Position numbers and translations under genes: made by a program
The notes under the pieces: generated by a model
What the model was told of the DNA's origin: nothing
Databases searched by the model: none
What the model saw: the letters and a program-made list of their open reading frames with translations, nothing else
Assembly: GCA_900754775.1 (NCBI GenBank)
Contig: CAAEDZ010000039.1
Location: 1-8,018 of the forward strand
Length of the DNA: 8,018 nucleotides
DNA from: Clostridia bacterium
GTDB taxonomy: Bacteria; Bacillota_A; Clostridia; Christensenellales; Aristaeellaceae
Reading direction: 5' to 3'
Shown: one piece after another, positions 1-6,905 of the stretch
How the letters are laid out: each line of letters starts with the position of its first letter
How positions within the stretch are numbered: position 1 is the stretch's first letter

Positions 1-2054
1 CTGTCCTCCCCTTCGGCGGCTTCGAGCGCCGCGCGCGCGTCGGGGAGGGAGCGGTCGTACCCGGCAAGGTCGGTCTCGAAGGTGTCGAGCGGCACCGGCT
101 CGTCACAGGCCGGGGAAAGTTCGAGGCGGGTGACCGCGTCCATACTCCCGGCGAGCGCTTCCACAAAGGCGCGCGCCTCGTCAGGGTGGGCGGAGAAGGG
201 GTTGACAAAGGCCACGGTGACGTCGGCGGCGATGGTCGGACCGACGTCCTCGGAAAAGCCCAGCGGCAGCCATTGCAGGCCGGACGCGGCCATGTCGCTC
301 TGCGCGCTGACGTCGGCATAGGCGGCAAAGAGTACGCGACTTGCGCCGTCTCCGGCGAAGGGGGCGTCGTCCGCTTCATACGCGAACGCCTGTTCGTCGC
401 TGAGGAGGCCGATATTTGCCCAGTCTACCGCCGCGAAGGCTTCCAGCGCGGCGCGGAACGCCGGCGTGTCGTAGCCTTCCTCGGTATAGGAGATGTGGGC
501 GGCGTATTCGGCGAGCATGGCGTCAAAGAGCATATCGCGCAGGGATCCCCAGCCCTGCTGCGGGTCGAAAAGGTACAGCCCGGCGCGGTCGGCGGCTGCG
601 GAAAGCGATGCAAGGCTTAAGAAAAACTCCGGCCATGTCGCGGGAAGGTCGTCTTCCGTCAGGCCCAGTTTGGCAAGCGCGCCCGCGTCGAAGGAGAGCG
701 GGGCGTTGAAGCCGACCTCCACGGGCAGGGCGACCACCGCGCCGTCCGCCGTGCAGGCATCCCGCGCGAAGGGATAGCAGCTTTCAACAAACGAACGCAC
801 GTTTGTAAGACCGTCCAAAGACGGCAGGAAGCCGCGCGCGCGGAGGGCTTCGTACTGGGGAAGCGAGGCGGAGAAGCAATAGACGTCGATCTCCGGGGAG
901 CGGCCGAGCATGGCTTCCAGCACATCGCCGGACTGCTGGACGAGGGTCACTTCCACATCGCCGCGCTCCGCGCCGAAGGCGTAGGCGGCGTTTTCCACGT
1001 TTTCCGAATGGCCGGACAGCACGGTGAGGCGCACGGAGGCGCGCTGCGCGGGGTCGGTATCGCGGCGCACGAGGGTGAAAAAGTCGGCGGCGGCGTAGAG
1101 GCCGCTGGCGGTGAGGACGGCCTGTCCGCGCGGCGAATCGAGCGGGAAACCGGCCACGGCTTCGCTCTGGGAGGCGTCCATGCCCGGCAGCGCCCAGAGC
1201 TGGCCGTCCAGCAGGTAGTAGAGCGTGTCGTTTTCCGCTCGGTAGGCGGGCGCTTCGAGGTAATTTTCGCCAGTGGAGAGGGCGCAAAGTTCGTCCATTG
1301 CGCCGCTGGCGGGGTCGAAGCGGTAGATATGGGAGAGGTTGCCCTCGCTCCCCCATTCGCGGGTGATGCAAAGCAGCTCCCCATCGCGGTAGGGCGTGAG
1401 CAGGGCGTCCTCGCCGGGCAGCTCGTCCGCGTAGTAGAGGTTGACGGAGCCGTCGGTCAGGTCGGCGATGGCGTAAAATTCGTTGCCGCTCTCGTCATAG
1501 CTCTTGCAGGCGAGGAAGTCGCCCGAGGCGCAGAGGCCGTCCACCTCGGCGAGGTAAGCATCGTCCGCGCCGCCGAGGATGAGGTCTTCCCAGTCAAGGA
1601 CGCAGACCTCCGCGCCGGCGGTCGCGGCAGCGTCCGCAAGGTCGAGCGCGTAGAGGGAAACGCCGTCGATGGCGGTCTCCCAGATGGTCTCGCCGTCTTC
1701 CTCGTAGATGGTCCGCTCCGTCTGCGCGGCGAGCAGGCAGAGGACGCCGCCGTGGGAAACGATGGCGATGGCGTCCAGCAAGGAGTAGGTCTCCACGCCG
1801 TTTTCTGTTTCCGCCGCGGCGGGCAGGGAAAGTTCGTAGCGCGCAGGTTCGGCGCTTTCCCCCGCGAAGGCGTAGACCGCGTCGCAGGTGAGGGCGTAGA
1901 GCGTATCGCCGGCGGCGGCGATGTTTTGTATGTTGCCGGAAAAGCCGTCCGCGCCGTCGCGCAGCAGCACGGCGTCCGCAGGAGCGGCGTGGGCCGCCGG
2001 TATACAGGCAAAGAGAAGCGTAAAAACGAGCAACAGGGAAAGTCCCCTTTTCAT
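1..2054 (-). CDS. Exported beta-propeller-like / ABC-type solute-binding protein, C-terminus cut by window edge
   Basis: Start ATG at 2054-2052 is preceded by GGAGGG with 7-base spacing. The frame is open for 684 codons to the left edge, so the stop is not seen. Residues 1-23 form a signal peptide (MKRG, a hydrophobic core, then AHA/AP as a probable signal peptidase I site). Cys17 follows an imperfect lipobox (LFAC), so a lipoprotein is possible. Residues about 40-330 contain recurring short strands of the kind 'GDTLYALT', 'GELLCITRE' and 'NDTLYYLLDGQLWALPG', as in beta-propeller blades. Residues about 341-680 resemble family-1 extracellular solute-binding proteins: 'VRLTVLSGHSENVENA', a central 'ALPVEVGFNAP' followed by 'ALAKLGL', and 'PATWPEFF'. 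Such domains normally deliver a ligand to an ABC permease; none is in view. The gene follows the adaptor-like gene by 20 bases, so it is probably cotranscribed. Ligand unknown. The solute-binding call is firm; the propeller call is inferred from the blade-like pattern. Confidence 0.85.
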   Translation of the reverse strand, partial: MKRGLSLLLVFTLLFACIPAAHAAPADAVLLRDGADGFSGNIQNIAAAGDTLYALTCDAVYAFAGESAEPARYELSLPAAAETENGVETYSLLDAIAIVSHGGVLCLLAAQTERTIYEEDGETIWETAIDGVSLYALDLADAAATAGAEVCVLDWEDLILGGADDAYLAEVDGLCASGDFLACKSYDESGNEFYAIADLTDGSVNLYYADELPGEDALLTPYRDGELLCITREWGSEGNLSHIYRFDPASGAMDELCALSTGENYLEAPAYRAENDTLYYLLDGQLWALPGMDASQSEAVAGFPLDSPRGQAVLTASGLYAAADFFTLVRRDTDPAQRASVRLTVLSGHSENVENAAYAFGAERGDVEVTLVQQSGDVLEAMLGRSPEIDVYCFSASLPQYEALRARGFLPSLDGLTNVRSFVESCYPFARDACTADGAVVALPVEVGFNAPLSFDAGALAKLGLTEDDLPATWPEFFLSLASLSAAADRAGLYLFDPQQGWGSLRDMLFDAMLAEYAAHISYTEEGYDTPAFRAALEAFAAVDWANIGLLSDEQAFAYEADDAPFAGDGASRVLFAAYADVSAQSDMAASGLQWLPLGFSEDVGPTIAADVTVAFVNPFSAHPDEARAFVEALAGSMDAVTRLELSPACDEPVPLDTFETDLAGYDRSLPDARAALEAAEGED

Positions 2055-2074
2055 CTCTCATCCCTCCTGTGTCT

Positions 2075-3229
2075 CTATTCTGTCAGCCCGCCCTCCGTTT
2101 CCGGCGCGGCAGCGTCGTGGCTGTCGCGCGTGTAGACCAGCACGGTCATGCCCAGACGAACGCTCTCGTCGGGGTCGAAATCCACGTAGGCGGTGTAGGT
2201 CGGTTCCTCGCCGGCAGTGGGAGCGGTGGTCTGGCCGTCCTCCCCGGCGGCGGGCGCGTTGGCGCTCAGGTAGGAGATGCCGGTGATGGTCCCTTCCAAC
2301 CGCGTCATGCGCTGCAGATCCCAGTTGAACTCGATATCGACCTTCATGCCCTCGCGCACGAGGCCAAGGTCGCTCTCGCGCACCTGCATCTCGATGCGGG
2401 TGGCGTCGTCCGGGTAGATGGAAAGGAGTTTGCCGCCCTTTTCCACAGACGCGCCCGCGCCGGCATCCACGCTGGCGACGATGCCGCTTGTTTCGCAGAC
2501 GATCGCGTTGCCGGGGGCGTAGAGGCCGTCGAGCCCGCCGGTGACGGTCTCAAAGAGCAGCTCGCCGCGCTCGACGAGATCGCCGTTCCCAACGTGCATC
2601 TTGAGGATGCTGCCGCTGCCCTTGATGGGCACCACCTTGGCCGCCGCCACCGTTCCCCGGCCGATGCGGGAGGACTCGGCGTAGTCGCTGCGGCGGTAGA
2701 TGCTCACCGTTTCGGCGATGTAGAACTCGCCGCCGGTGACTTCCACGTTGTACTCGCCGGCCTTTTCGCCCATGCCGGTGACCACGCCGGTGCCGCGGTG
2801 GCTGCCGTCGGAGGTGCATTTCAAATACACCGTCTCGCCGACGTGGATGAACTTGTTCTCGCTGCGGTTGTAGGCCTTTTCCGTGGAGGCGGCGATGGTG
2901 TACTTGTTGGTCGGCTCGATGAAGATCACGCCGCCGTAGCGCTCGGAAACGCCCTCGGTGGCGTCGCCCTCGCGGCCAAAGACGCCGGAAATTTTGCCCT
3001 CCACGTCGGCGTAGACGCGCGTGGTCTGGATGGTGGCCAGCACCTGCCCGGGCTGCACGCGGTCGCCGACGCGGACGTTGACTTCATCCATCACCCCGCC
3101 AAAGGGGGCAAGCACGAACTGGGCGTCGCCGCCGGTGACCACGCCGTCAAAGACCATTTCCGCCAGACCCGCGCCGCACAAAAGCGCCAGCGCCAGCAGC
3201 ATGGCGAACATGCGCCTTGCGTTTTTCAT
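2075..3229 (-). CDS. HlyD/MFP-family adaptor-like exported protein (384 aa)
   Basis: The start ATG (3229-3227) overlaps the TGA of the upstream gene (ATGA) and has GGAGGAG five bases upstream, so translation is coupled. Residues 1-23 are a cleavable-looking signal peptide ending GLA/E. Biotinyl-lipoyl-like segments appear at about 36-68 ('APFGGVMDEVNVRVGDRVQPG'-type, with the typical GD-V-GQ-L ending), 74-105, 190-226 ('ILKMHVGNGDLVERGELLFE') and 238-270 ('CETSGIVASVDAGAGASVEKG'-type). A beta-barrel-like domain follows at about 276-320 ('MQVRESDLGLVREGMKVDIEF'). The C-terminus has an Ala/Thr/Glu-rich insertion at 322-345 and a last strand pair 'YTAYVDFD...LGMTVLVYTRD'. Family members link an inner-membrane exporter to outer components, or assist MacB-type ABC exporters in Gram-positives. 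No exporter is in view. There is no long coiled-coil hairpin and no second membrane anchor, which is unusual. The domain family is well supported; the role is not. Confidence 0.85.
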   Translation of the reverse strand: MKNARRMFAMLLALALLCGAGLAEMVFDGVVTGGDAQFVLAPFGGVMDEVNVRVGDRVQPGQVLATIQTTRVYADVEGKISGVFGREGDATEGVSERYGGVIFIEPTNKYTIAASTEKAYNRSENKFIHVGETVYLKCTSDGSHRGTGVVTGMGEKAGEYNVEVTGGEFYIAETVSIYRRSDYAESSRIGRGTVAAAKVVPIKGSGSILKMHVGNGDLVERGELLFETVTGGLDGLYAPGNAIVCETSGIVASVDAGAGASVEKGGKLLSIYPDDATRIEMQVRESDLGLVREGMKVDIEFNWDLQRMTRLEGTITGISYLSANAPAAGEDGQTTAPTAGEEPTYTAYVDFDPDESVRLGMTVLVYTRDSHDAAAPETEGGLTE

Positions 3230-5463
3230 GTGTTCTCCTCCATTTCCAGAGCGGCCGCCATCTCCGGCGTCCAGGCGCCAAAGGCGACGCCCAGAAGTTC
3301 CGCGGGGCCGTAGTAGAGGTCGTAGTAGTACATGGGCTGCGTTTCGTCGTCCGTGAGGGGGTAGACCTCCTCCTCGACCGTGGTTTCAACGACCATCTCG
3401 CCGATGGATTCATCCAGCACCGAGCCGGACATCCAGATCGTGTAATCGAACTTGCGGGTGGAGATGCCGGCGGCCTTGAGGTCCGTGTAGGCGGTGCCGG
3501 CGGTGAAGCCCGCCGTGGGGAAAGCGGCCACGTGGTCGCCCACCTGCAAGACCACGTATTCGATGCCGCTGTTGAACAGCAGGCGGTGGACCACGCCGTT
3601 GAAGCGCCAGACGTAGGCGTAGTCTCCAGTGATGGCGGGGTCGATCTGGGCGGTGAGTACCAGCGTGTCGGGCGCATCCATTTCGGCGTGGGTCTCGTCT
3701 TCGCCCTCTTCGACCTCCTGCTCCTCCCACGGCTGCAGACCCTCGTCGGTCCAGCGGGCGAGCGCGGCGGTGAAGACCGGCTCGTAGGGCGTGGGCGGCT
3801 CGAAGCCCTCGGCGCTGTCCAGTTCCAAGGTCAGCGCCAGCGGCGCGTCGCCAAGGGTGAGGCGGTGCATCGGCTCCTCGGGCAGGATGAGCTGCACCTC
3901 GCCGTAGGGCGTGGTGTCCACATCCTCATCGCCGGTGTGCTTGATGGACGGTTCGCCGTCTCCCCCACCGCCGCCACCGCCGCCGCCACCGCCGCCGAAG
4001 TCGGGATAGGTGATGGGCGCGGGGATCTGGAAGTCCGTGGGGTATTCGATGATGTTGCCGGCCACGTCGCGGGCCATGAGCATGCCCTGCGCATAGACCT
4101 CGCCAAGCCTGCCGGTGTGGACGTAGTCGCCGGTCTCGGAGGCGGGCACCCACGTCTGACCGCCATCGACGCTGAAGGCGTCCAGACCGCTGAGCGCGTC
4201 CTCGGAGGTGAGGATGAACTGCGGCTGGCCCTCGGAGACGATGGAGGCGGTGAGGTAGGCGGGCGGGGTGAGGTCGATCTTCAGATCGTAGCGCGTGGAG
4301 AGGGCGCAGACGTCGCCAATGGGATCGAGGATGGCGAAGCGCAGCGAATACTCGCCCTCGTCTTTGGAGGTATAGGTGTTGCCGGAGAGGATGATGAAGC
4401 GCTCGTCATAGGCGACGACGGCGTAGTTGTAGCCGCGCGCACCCTCCGGGATGCCGGAGAGCGTGAAGGACGGAGCCTCGCACGACCATGCGCCCGGCAC
4501 ATAGTTCTCCGCCGCCACGAACACCTCCATCTCCACCGGGCCGGGTTTGGGCGTCGGCGTGGGCGTGGGGCCCTGCGGCTTTTCCTCCACCCACACGTAG
4601 AGCCAGACCTCAGGCGCGGGTTCCACTTCCCCTTCCTCGTTCAGGGGCGCGGGCTGGGCGGGGTCGTATTCCGAGACCTTGACGACGAACTTGTCCTTCT
4701 CAAACACCGTTTCGTCGGGCAGGAAGGTGGTCATGACCACGTCGTTGGGCGTCTTGTCCTTCACGCGCATCACTTCTTCCGAGCGGATGAAGATGGTGGC
4801 CTCGGTGTTGGCGTCGAAGTCCTGAATGAGGTCTTCGAGCTTGCCGGCGATGACGCGGGTGGGGTCGGCGGGATCGACCATCCACGCCTCGGCTTCCTCG
4901 GGGATGCCGGGCGGGGGCGTGGTCGAGGTGTCCGGGGTGACGGACGCGCCCGGCGTCACGGACGCACCCGGGGTGACGGACGCACCCGGGGTGACGGACG
5001 CACCCGGGGTGACGGAGGTGTCCGGCGTGACGGACGTATCCGGCGTCACCGACGTATCCGGCGCGGTGGTCTCGCCATCCCCGCTCTGTTCGGGCGGCGC
5101 GGAGGGCGGCGTCTCCGTCACGTTTCCGCTCTGCTCGGGCGGCGCGGACGGCGGCGTTTCCGCTGCGTTACCACTGTTCTCCGGCGGTGCGTCGTTTGCC
5201 GGCGCTTTGGAGGCCTCGACGGACGGCTTCGGCGCTTCGGTGGGCGCTTCTGTCGGCGGTTTCGGCGCTTCCGTCGGCGGCTTGGGCGCTTCTGTCGGCG
5301 GTTTGGGCGCTTCCGTGGGCGGCTTGGGCGCTTCCGTGGGCGGCGCGGCGGCGGGCTGCGGCGTCTCCACGGGCGGCGCGGGCGGCTGGCCCTCCCCTCC
5401 CTCGGCGAAGGCGCATGTGGTCAGCAGGCAGATGGCCAGCAGGGCGGCGAGCAGGCGTTTCAT
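3226..5463 (-). CDS. Large secreted Ig-like-domain protein with Pro/Thr-rich repeat stalks (745 aa)
   Basis: The frame is open further upstream (to an ATG at 5586), but the start at 5463 is preferred. It gives a signal peptide (MKRLLAALLAICLLTTCAFA/E) and has AAGGGAGAG upstream, while the extension is not signal-like and would overlap the dehydrogenase gene. Layout: signal 1-20; low-complexity stalk 21-190 with PPTEAPK (7-residue), PPSAPPEQSG and GASVTP/DTSVTP (6-residue) repeats; an unrecognised beta-rich segment 191-298; a PTPTPTPKPGP linker near 299-309; an Ig-like segment about 310-398; a second Ig-like segment about 399-480, resembling OmpL47-type folds ('SEDALSGLDAFSVDGGQTW' ... 'ARDVAGNI'); twelve consecutive Gly at 490-501; and an unrecognised C-terminal domain 505-745. 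No LPXTG, SLH or C-terminal membrane helix is visible, so wall attachment is unclear. It is the first gene of the exported operon. Probably a surface or adhesion-like scaffold; this is inferred from architecture only. Confidence 0.85.
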   Translation of the reverse strand: MKRLLAALLAICLLTTCAFAEGGEGQPPAPPVETPQPAAAPPTEAPKPPTEAPKPPTEAPKPPTEAPKPPTEAPTEAPKPSVEASKAPANDAPPENSGNAAETPPSAPPEQSGNVTETPPSAPPEQSGDGETTAPDTSVTPDTSVTPDTSVTPGASVTPGASVTPGASVTPGASVTPDTSTTPPPGIPEEAEAWMVDPADPTRVIAGKLEDLIQDFDANTEATIFIRSEEVMRVKDKTPNDVVMTTFLPDETVFEKDKFVVKVSEYDPAQPAPLNEEGEVEPAPEVWLYVWVEEKPQGPTPTPTPKPGPVEMEVFVAAENYVPGAWSCEAPSFTLSGIPEGARGYNYAVVAYDERFIILSGNTYTSKDEGEYSLRFAILDPIGDVCALSTRYDLKIDLTPPAYLTASIVSEGQPQFILTSEDALSGLDAFSVDGGQTWVPASETGDYVHTGRLGEVYAQGMLMARDVAGNIIEYPTDFQIPAPITYPDFGGGGGGGGGGGGDGEPSIKHTGDEDVDTTPYGEVQLILPEEPMHRLTLGDAPLALTLELDSAEGFEPPTPYEPVFTAALARWTDEGLQPWEEQEVEEGEDETHAEMDAPDTLVLTAQIDPAITGDYAYVWRFNGVVHRLLFNSGIEYVVLQVGDHVAAFPTAGFTAGTAYTDLKAAGISTRKFDYTIWMSGSVLDESIGEMVVETTVEEEVYPLTDDETQPMYYYDLYYGPAELLGVAFGAWTPEMAAALEMEENT
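3961..3996 (-). repeat. Polyglycine tract of 12 GGN codons
   Basis: Twelve consecutive glycine codons (mixed GGC, GGT, GGG, GGA) encode residues 490-501 of the secreted protein. They separate the Ig-like segments from the C-terminal domain. Mixed codon use argues against a pure trinucleotide slippage product and for a selected flexible hinge. Confidence 0.9.
4918..5061 (-). repeat. 18-bp in-frame tandem repeat encoding (P)GASVT / (P)DTSVT
   Basis: Eight consecutive 18-base units encode P-[DT or GA]-SVT (residues 135-182 of the secreted protein). The order is three DTSVT units, four GASVT units and one DTSTT unit. The central GASVT copies are nearly identical at the DNA level, which suggests recent expansion by slippage or unequal recombination. 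The Thr/Ser/Pro composition suits an extended spacer. Confidence 0.9.
5227..5343 (-). repeat. 21-bp in-frame tandem repeat encoding PPTEAPK
   Basis: About five head-to-tail copies of a 21-base unit encode PPTEAPK (residues 41-79 of the 745-residue secreted protein). The last copy is imperfect (PPTEAPTEAPK). Units differ mostly at third-codon positions. The repeat forms the first part of a proline-rich extended stalk right after the signal peptide. Confidence 0.9.
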
Positions 5464-5530
5464 ATCCCGGTCTCTCCCTTCGTTCAGGCGCGCCGGACGC
5501 AGCGGCGCTGTGTTTCTGTATACTAGACGG

Positions 5531-5559
5531 CTGGATATGGCATTTGGTTGCCATTCCAG
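5531..5559. repeat. Interrupted palindrome between the dehydrogenase and the exported operon
   Basis: The arms CTGG..ATGGCA and TGCCAT..CCAG flank a 6-base centre (TTTGGT). The inner arms are 6/6 complementary and the outer arms 4/4, with small asymmetric bulges. It lies in the 115-base gap, 68 bases upstream of the start of the secreted-protein gene. No T-tract follows it on either strand, so it is not a canonical intrinsic terminator. A -10-like TATACA (minus strand, 5522-5517) lies just downstream with no good -35 partner. That would fit an operator or activator site, but this is inference. No clear promoter was found in this gap. Confidence 0.45.
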
Positions 5560-5578
5560 GGAAAAATTATGGCGAACT

Positions 5579-6283
5579 TCACGCAAACGGCGCTTTGCCC
5601 TGCCGGTGGAGGCAAATTTCGTCGATGACGGCGTTTTTGTCCAGCGAGAGCAGGAACATCACCGCGTCGGCGACTTCCCCGGCGCTGATGAGGCCGTCCG
5701 GGGAAAGGTCGGGCCGGGCGGCGCGCACCATGTCCGTATGGACGCCGCCCGGGCTGATGACGTGGACGCGCACGCCTTCCTGATAAAGCTCGTTGGCCAG
5801 CGACTTGGACAGGCCGAGCAGCGCGTGCTTGGAGGCGGCGTAGGCGCTTTGCAGCGGATAGCCCTTGTGGGCCACCACCGAGGCGATGTTGATGACGCGC
5901 CCCCGCGCCTTGCGCAGATGCGGCAGCGCGCTGTGGATGAGGACGAACGGCGCGCGCGCGTTCGTGGCCATAACGCGGTCGAACTCGGCGATGGTCGTTT
6001 CGCCAAAGGGCTTGGAGAGGGCCACGCCGGCGTTGTTGATCAGTATGTCGAGCCCGCCAAAGGTCTCGACCGTCCTGTCTGCGCAGGACTGCACGTAGGC
6101 ATCGTCCAGCAGGTCGCCGGGCAGGGTCAGCGCCCCGCCGATCGCGCGCGCGGTGGCTTCGAGCTTTTCCACGCTGCGGCCGCAGATGGCCACGTTCGCC
6201 CCCGCCGCCTTCAAGCGCGCGGCGATCTCGCGGCCGATGCCGCCGCCCGCGCCCGTCACCAGAGCCGTCTTTCCTGTAAGCAT
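5579..6283 (-). CDS. Short-chain dehydrogenase/reductase (SDR), NAD(P)-dependent, 234 aa
   Basis: The start ATG (6283-6281) has AAAGGAAG seven bases upstream, and the length is normal for a classical SDR. The Rossmann cofactor motif TGAGGGIG is at residues 10-17, with Arg36 after the second strand ('CGRS'), which tends to favour NADP. NNAG is at 83-86. The catalytic set is complete: Asn108, Ser135, Tyr148 and Lys152 (YAASK), with the expected 13-residue Ser-Tyr spacing. 'SPGGVHTDM' follows as in 3-oxoacyl-ACP-reductase-like members. Family members reduce or oxidise carbonyl/hydroxyl groups in the cytoplasm; the substrate cannot be read from sequence. It is transcribed towards the exported operon with no clear terminator between them, so partial cotranscription is possible. 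It has its own extended -10 promoter. It may be fabG-like, but no fatty-acid synthesis genes are nearby, so no symbol is given. Confidence 0.93.
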   Translation of the reverse strand: MLTGKTALVTGAGGGIGREIAARLKAAGANVAICGRSVEKLEATARAIGGALTLPGDLLDDAYVQSCADRTVETFGGLDILINNAGVALSKPFGETTIAEFDRVMATNARAPFVLIHSALPHLRKARGRVINIASVVAHKGYPLQSAYAASKHALLGLSKSLANELYQEGVRVHVISPGGVHTDMVRAARPDLSPDGLISAGEVADAVMFLLSLDKNAVIDEICLHRQGKAPFA

Positions 6284-6311
6284 GCGGACACTTCCTTTGC
6301 AAAAATCTCCC

Positions 6312-6346
6312 TGTCTATATCATATCACCTTTTGCGGCAAAATGAA
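6312..6346 (-). promoter_or_regulatory. Extended -10 promoter for the SDR gene
   Basis: On the minus strand, TGATATGAT (6327-6319) matches an extended -10 (TGnTATAAT with one mismatch). TTCATT (6346-6341) is a weak -35 with 16-base spacing. The predicted start near 6312 would give a leader of about 30 bases before the SDR ATG. It lies in the AT-rich divergent region. Confidence 0.6.
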
Positions 6347-6369
6347 CATCGAATTTTAATAAAAATATG

Positions 6370-6398
6370 TTTACCTTCATTTCTAATCATGTTATAAT
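6370..6398 (+). promoter_or_regulatory. Sigma-A-type promoter of the DUF2975-regulator-vanZ operon
   Basis: TTTACC (6370-6375), 17 bases, then a perfect TATAAT (6393-6398). The expected transcription start (about 6404-6407) falls on the AAGGAGG Shine-Dalgarno sequence at 6405-6411. The leader would then be only about 14 bases. Two ATGTT motifs (6367-6371 and 6389-6393) flank the promoter, and AACAT at 6345-6349 is inverted to the first. They are possible binding sites for the operon's own regulator, but this is weak. Confidence 0.75.
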
Positions 6399-6418
6399 CC
6401 AGCCAAGGAGGGATCAAA

Positions 6419-6895
6419 ATGAGCAAACATCCCGAACGGGGCATGAAACTGGCCGCGCTGGCGGCGGCGGCGCTGGGGCTGCTGGCGGCCTTTGTGCTTC
6501 TGCCGCTGCTGGCCTCGGCTTTGCTGGAGGAATACCCCGCGTATCAAAAATGGTACTGGCCCGGCCTTGTCTACGGCTGGGTCGTGCTGCTGCCCGGCTT
6601 TGCGGGGCTGTGGGAGTTCTGGAAGGTCTGCGTTCAGATCGGGCGCGACAATTCCTTTTCGCAGGAAAACGCCCGCTCGCTCTTTCGCATCTGCCTGCTG
6701 GCGCTGACGATGGCGGCGCTGCTGGTGGCGGGCGTGGCGACGCTGTGCCTGCTGGGCATGGGGCTGCCCGCGCTGCTGATCGCCATGCTGGGCTTTGCCG
6801 CGGCCTGCGCGCTGGTGGCGCTGCTGGCAAACGCGCTTTCCCAGCTGGTGCGGCGCGCGGCGGCCATCAAGAGCGAAAACGACCTGACCATATAG
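6419..6895 (+). CDS. DUF2975-family integral membrane protein (158 aa)
   Basis: The ATG has AAGGAGG 7 bases upstream. Four hydrophobic helices are visible at about residues 9-31, 48-68, 88-109 and 115-140. The family signatures are the 'GRDNSFSQENARSLFR' loop after helix 2 (cytoplasmic 'F..ENA..L' pattern) and the C-terminal 'AAIKSENDLTI', almost invariant in DUF2975 proteins. No biochemical function is established for the family. Members are typically encoded directly before a small Cro/CI-type regulator, as here, and are suspected to act with it. The stop codon overlaps the ribosome binding site of the regulator gene, 10 bases before its start. Confidence 0.88.
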   Translation: MSKHPERGMKLAALAAAALGLLAAFVLLPLLASALLEEYPAYQKWYWPGLVYGWVVLLPGFAGLWEFWKVCVQIGRDNSFSQENARSLFRICLLALTMAALLVAGVATLCLLGMGLPALLIAMLGFAAACALVALLANALSQLVRRAAAIKSENDLTI

Positions 6896-6905
6896 GAGGC
6901 GCGCC

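Noticed and set aside
1008..3313. Two further long plus-strand frames (1008-2135 and 2069-3313)
   Set aside because: They lie opposite the solute-binding and adaptor genes, overlap each other, and have Val/Ala/Gly/Arg-rich compositions with no recognisable motif. The minus-strand frames carry signal peptides, ribosome binding sites and domains.
3217..5526. Plus-strand open frame of 769 codons opposite the secreted-protein gene
   Set aside because: It is the antisense shadow of a high-GC gene with third-position G/C bias. Its product is Gly/Arg/Asp/Val-rich with long Arg-Gly repeats mirroring the minus-strand tandem repeats, and shows no domain motif.
5531..5559. Palindrome read as an intrinsic terminator of the SDR gene
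   Set aside because: No T-tract follows the hairpin on either strand. The T-rich run on the minus strand precedes it.
5464..5586. Upstream ATG at 5586 as the start of the secreted protein
   Set aside because: It would add 41 non-hydrophobic residues before the signal peptide and overlap the end of the SDR gene. The ATG at 5463 has a ribosome binding site and gives a clean signal peptide.
4826..6397. Plus-strand frame of 523 codons spanning the secreted protein and SDR genes
   Set aside because: It is antisense to two well-supported genes and crosses their intergenic gap. Its repeat section is just the reverse reading of the GASVTP array.
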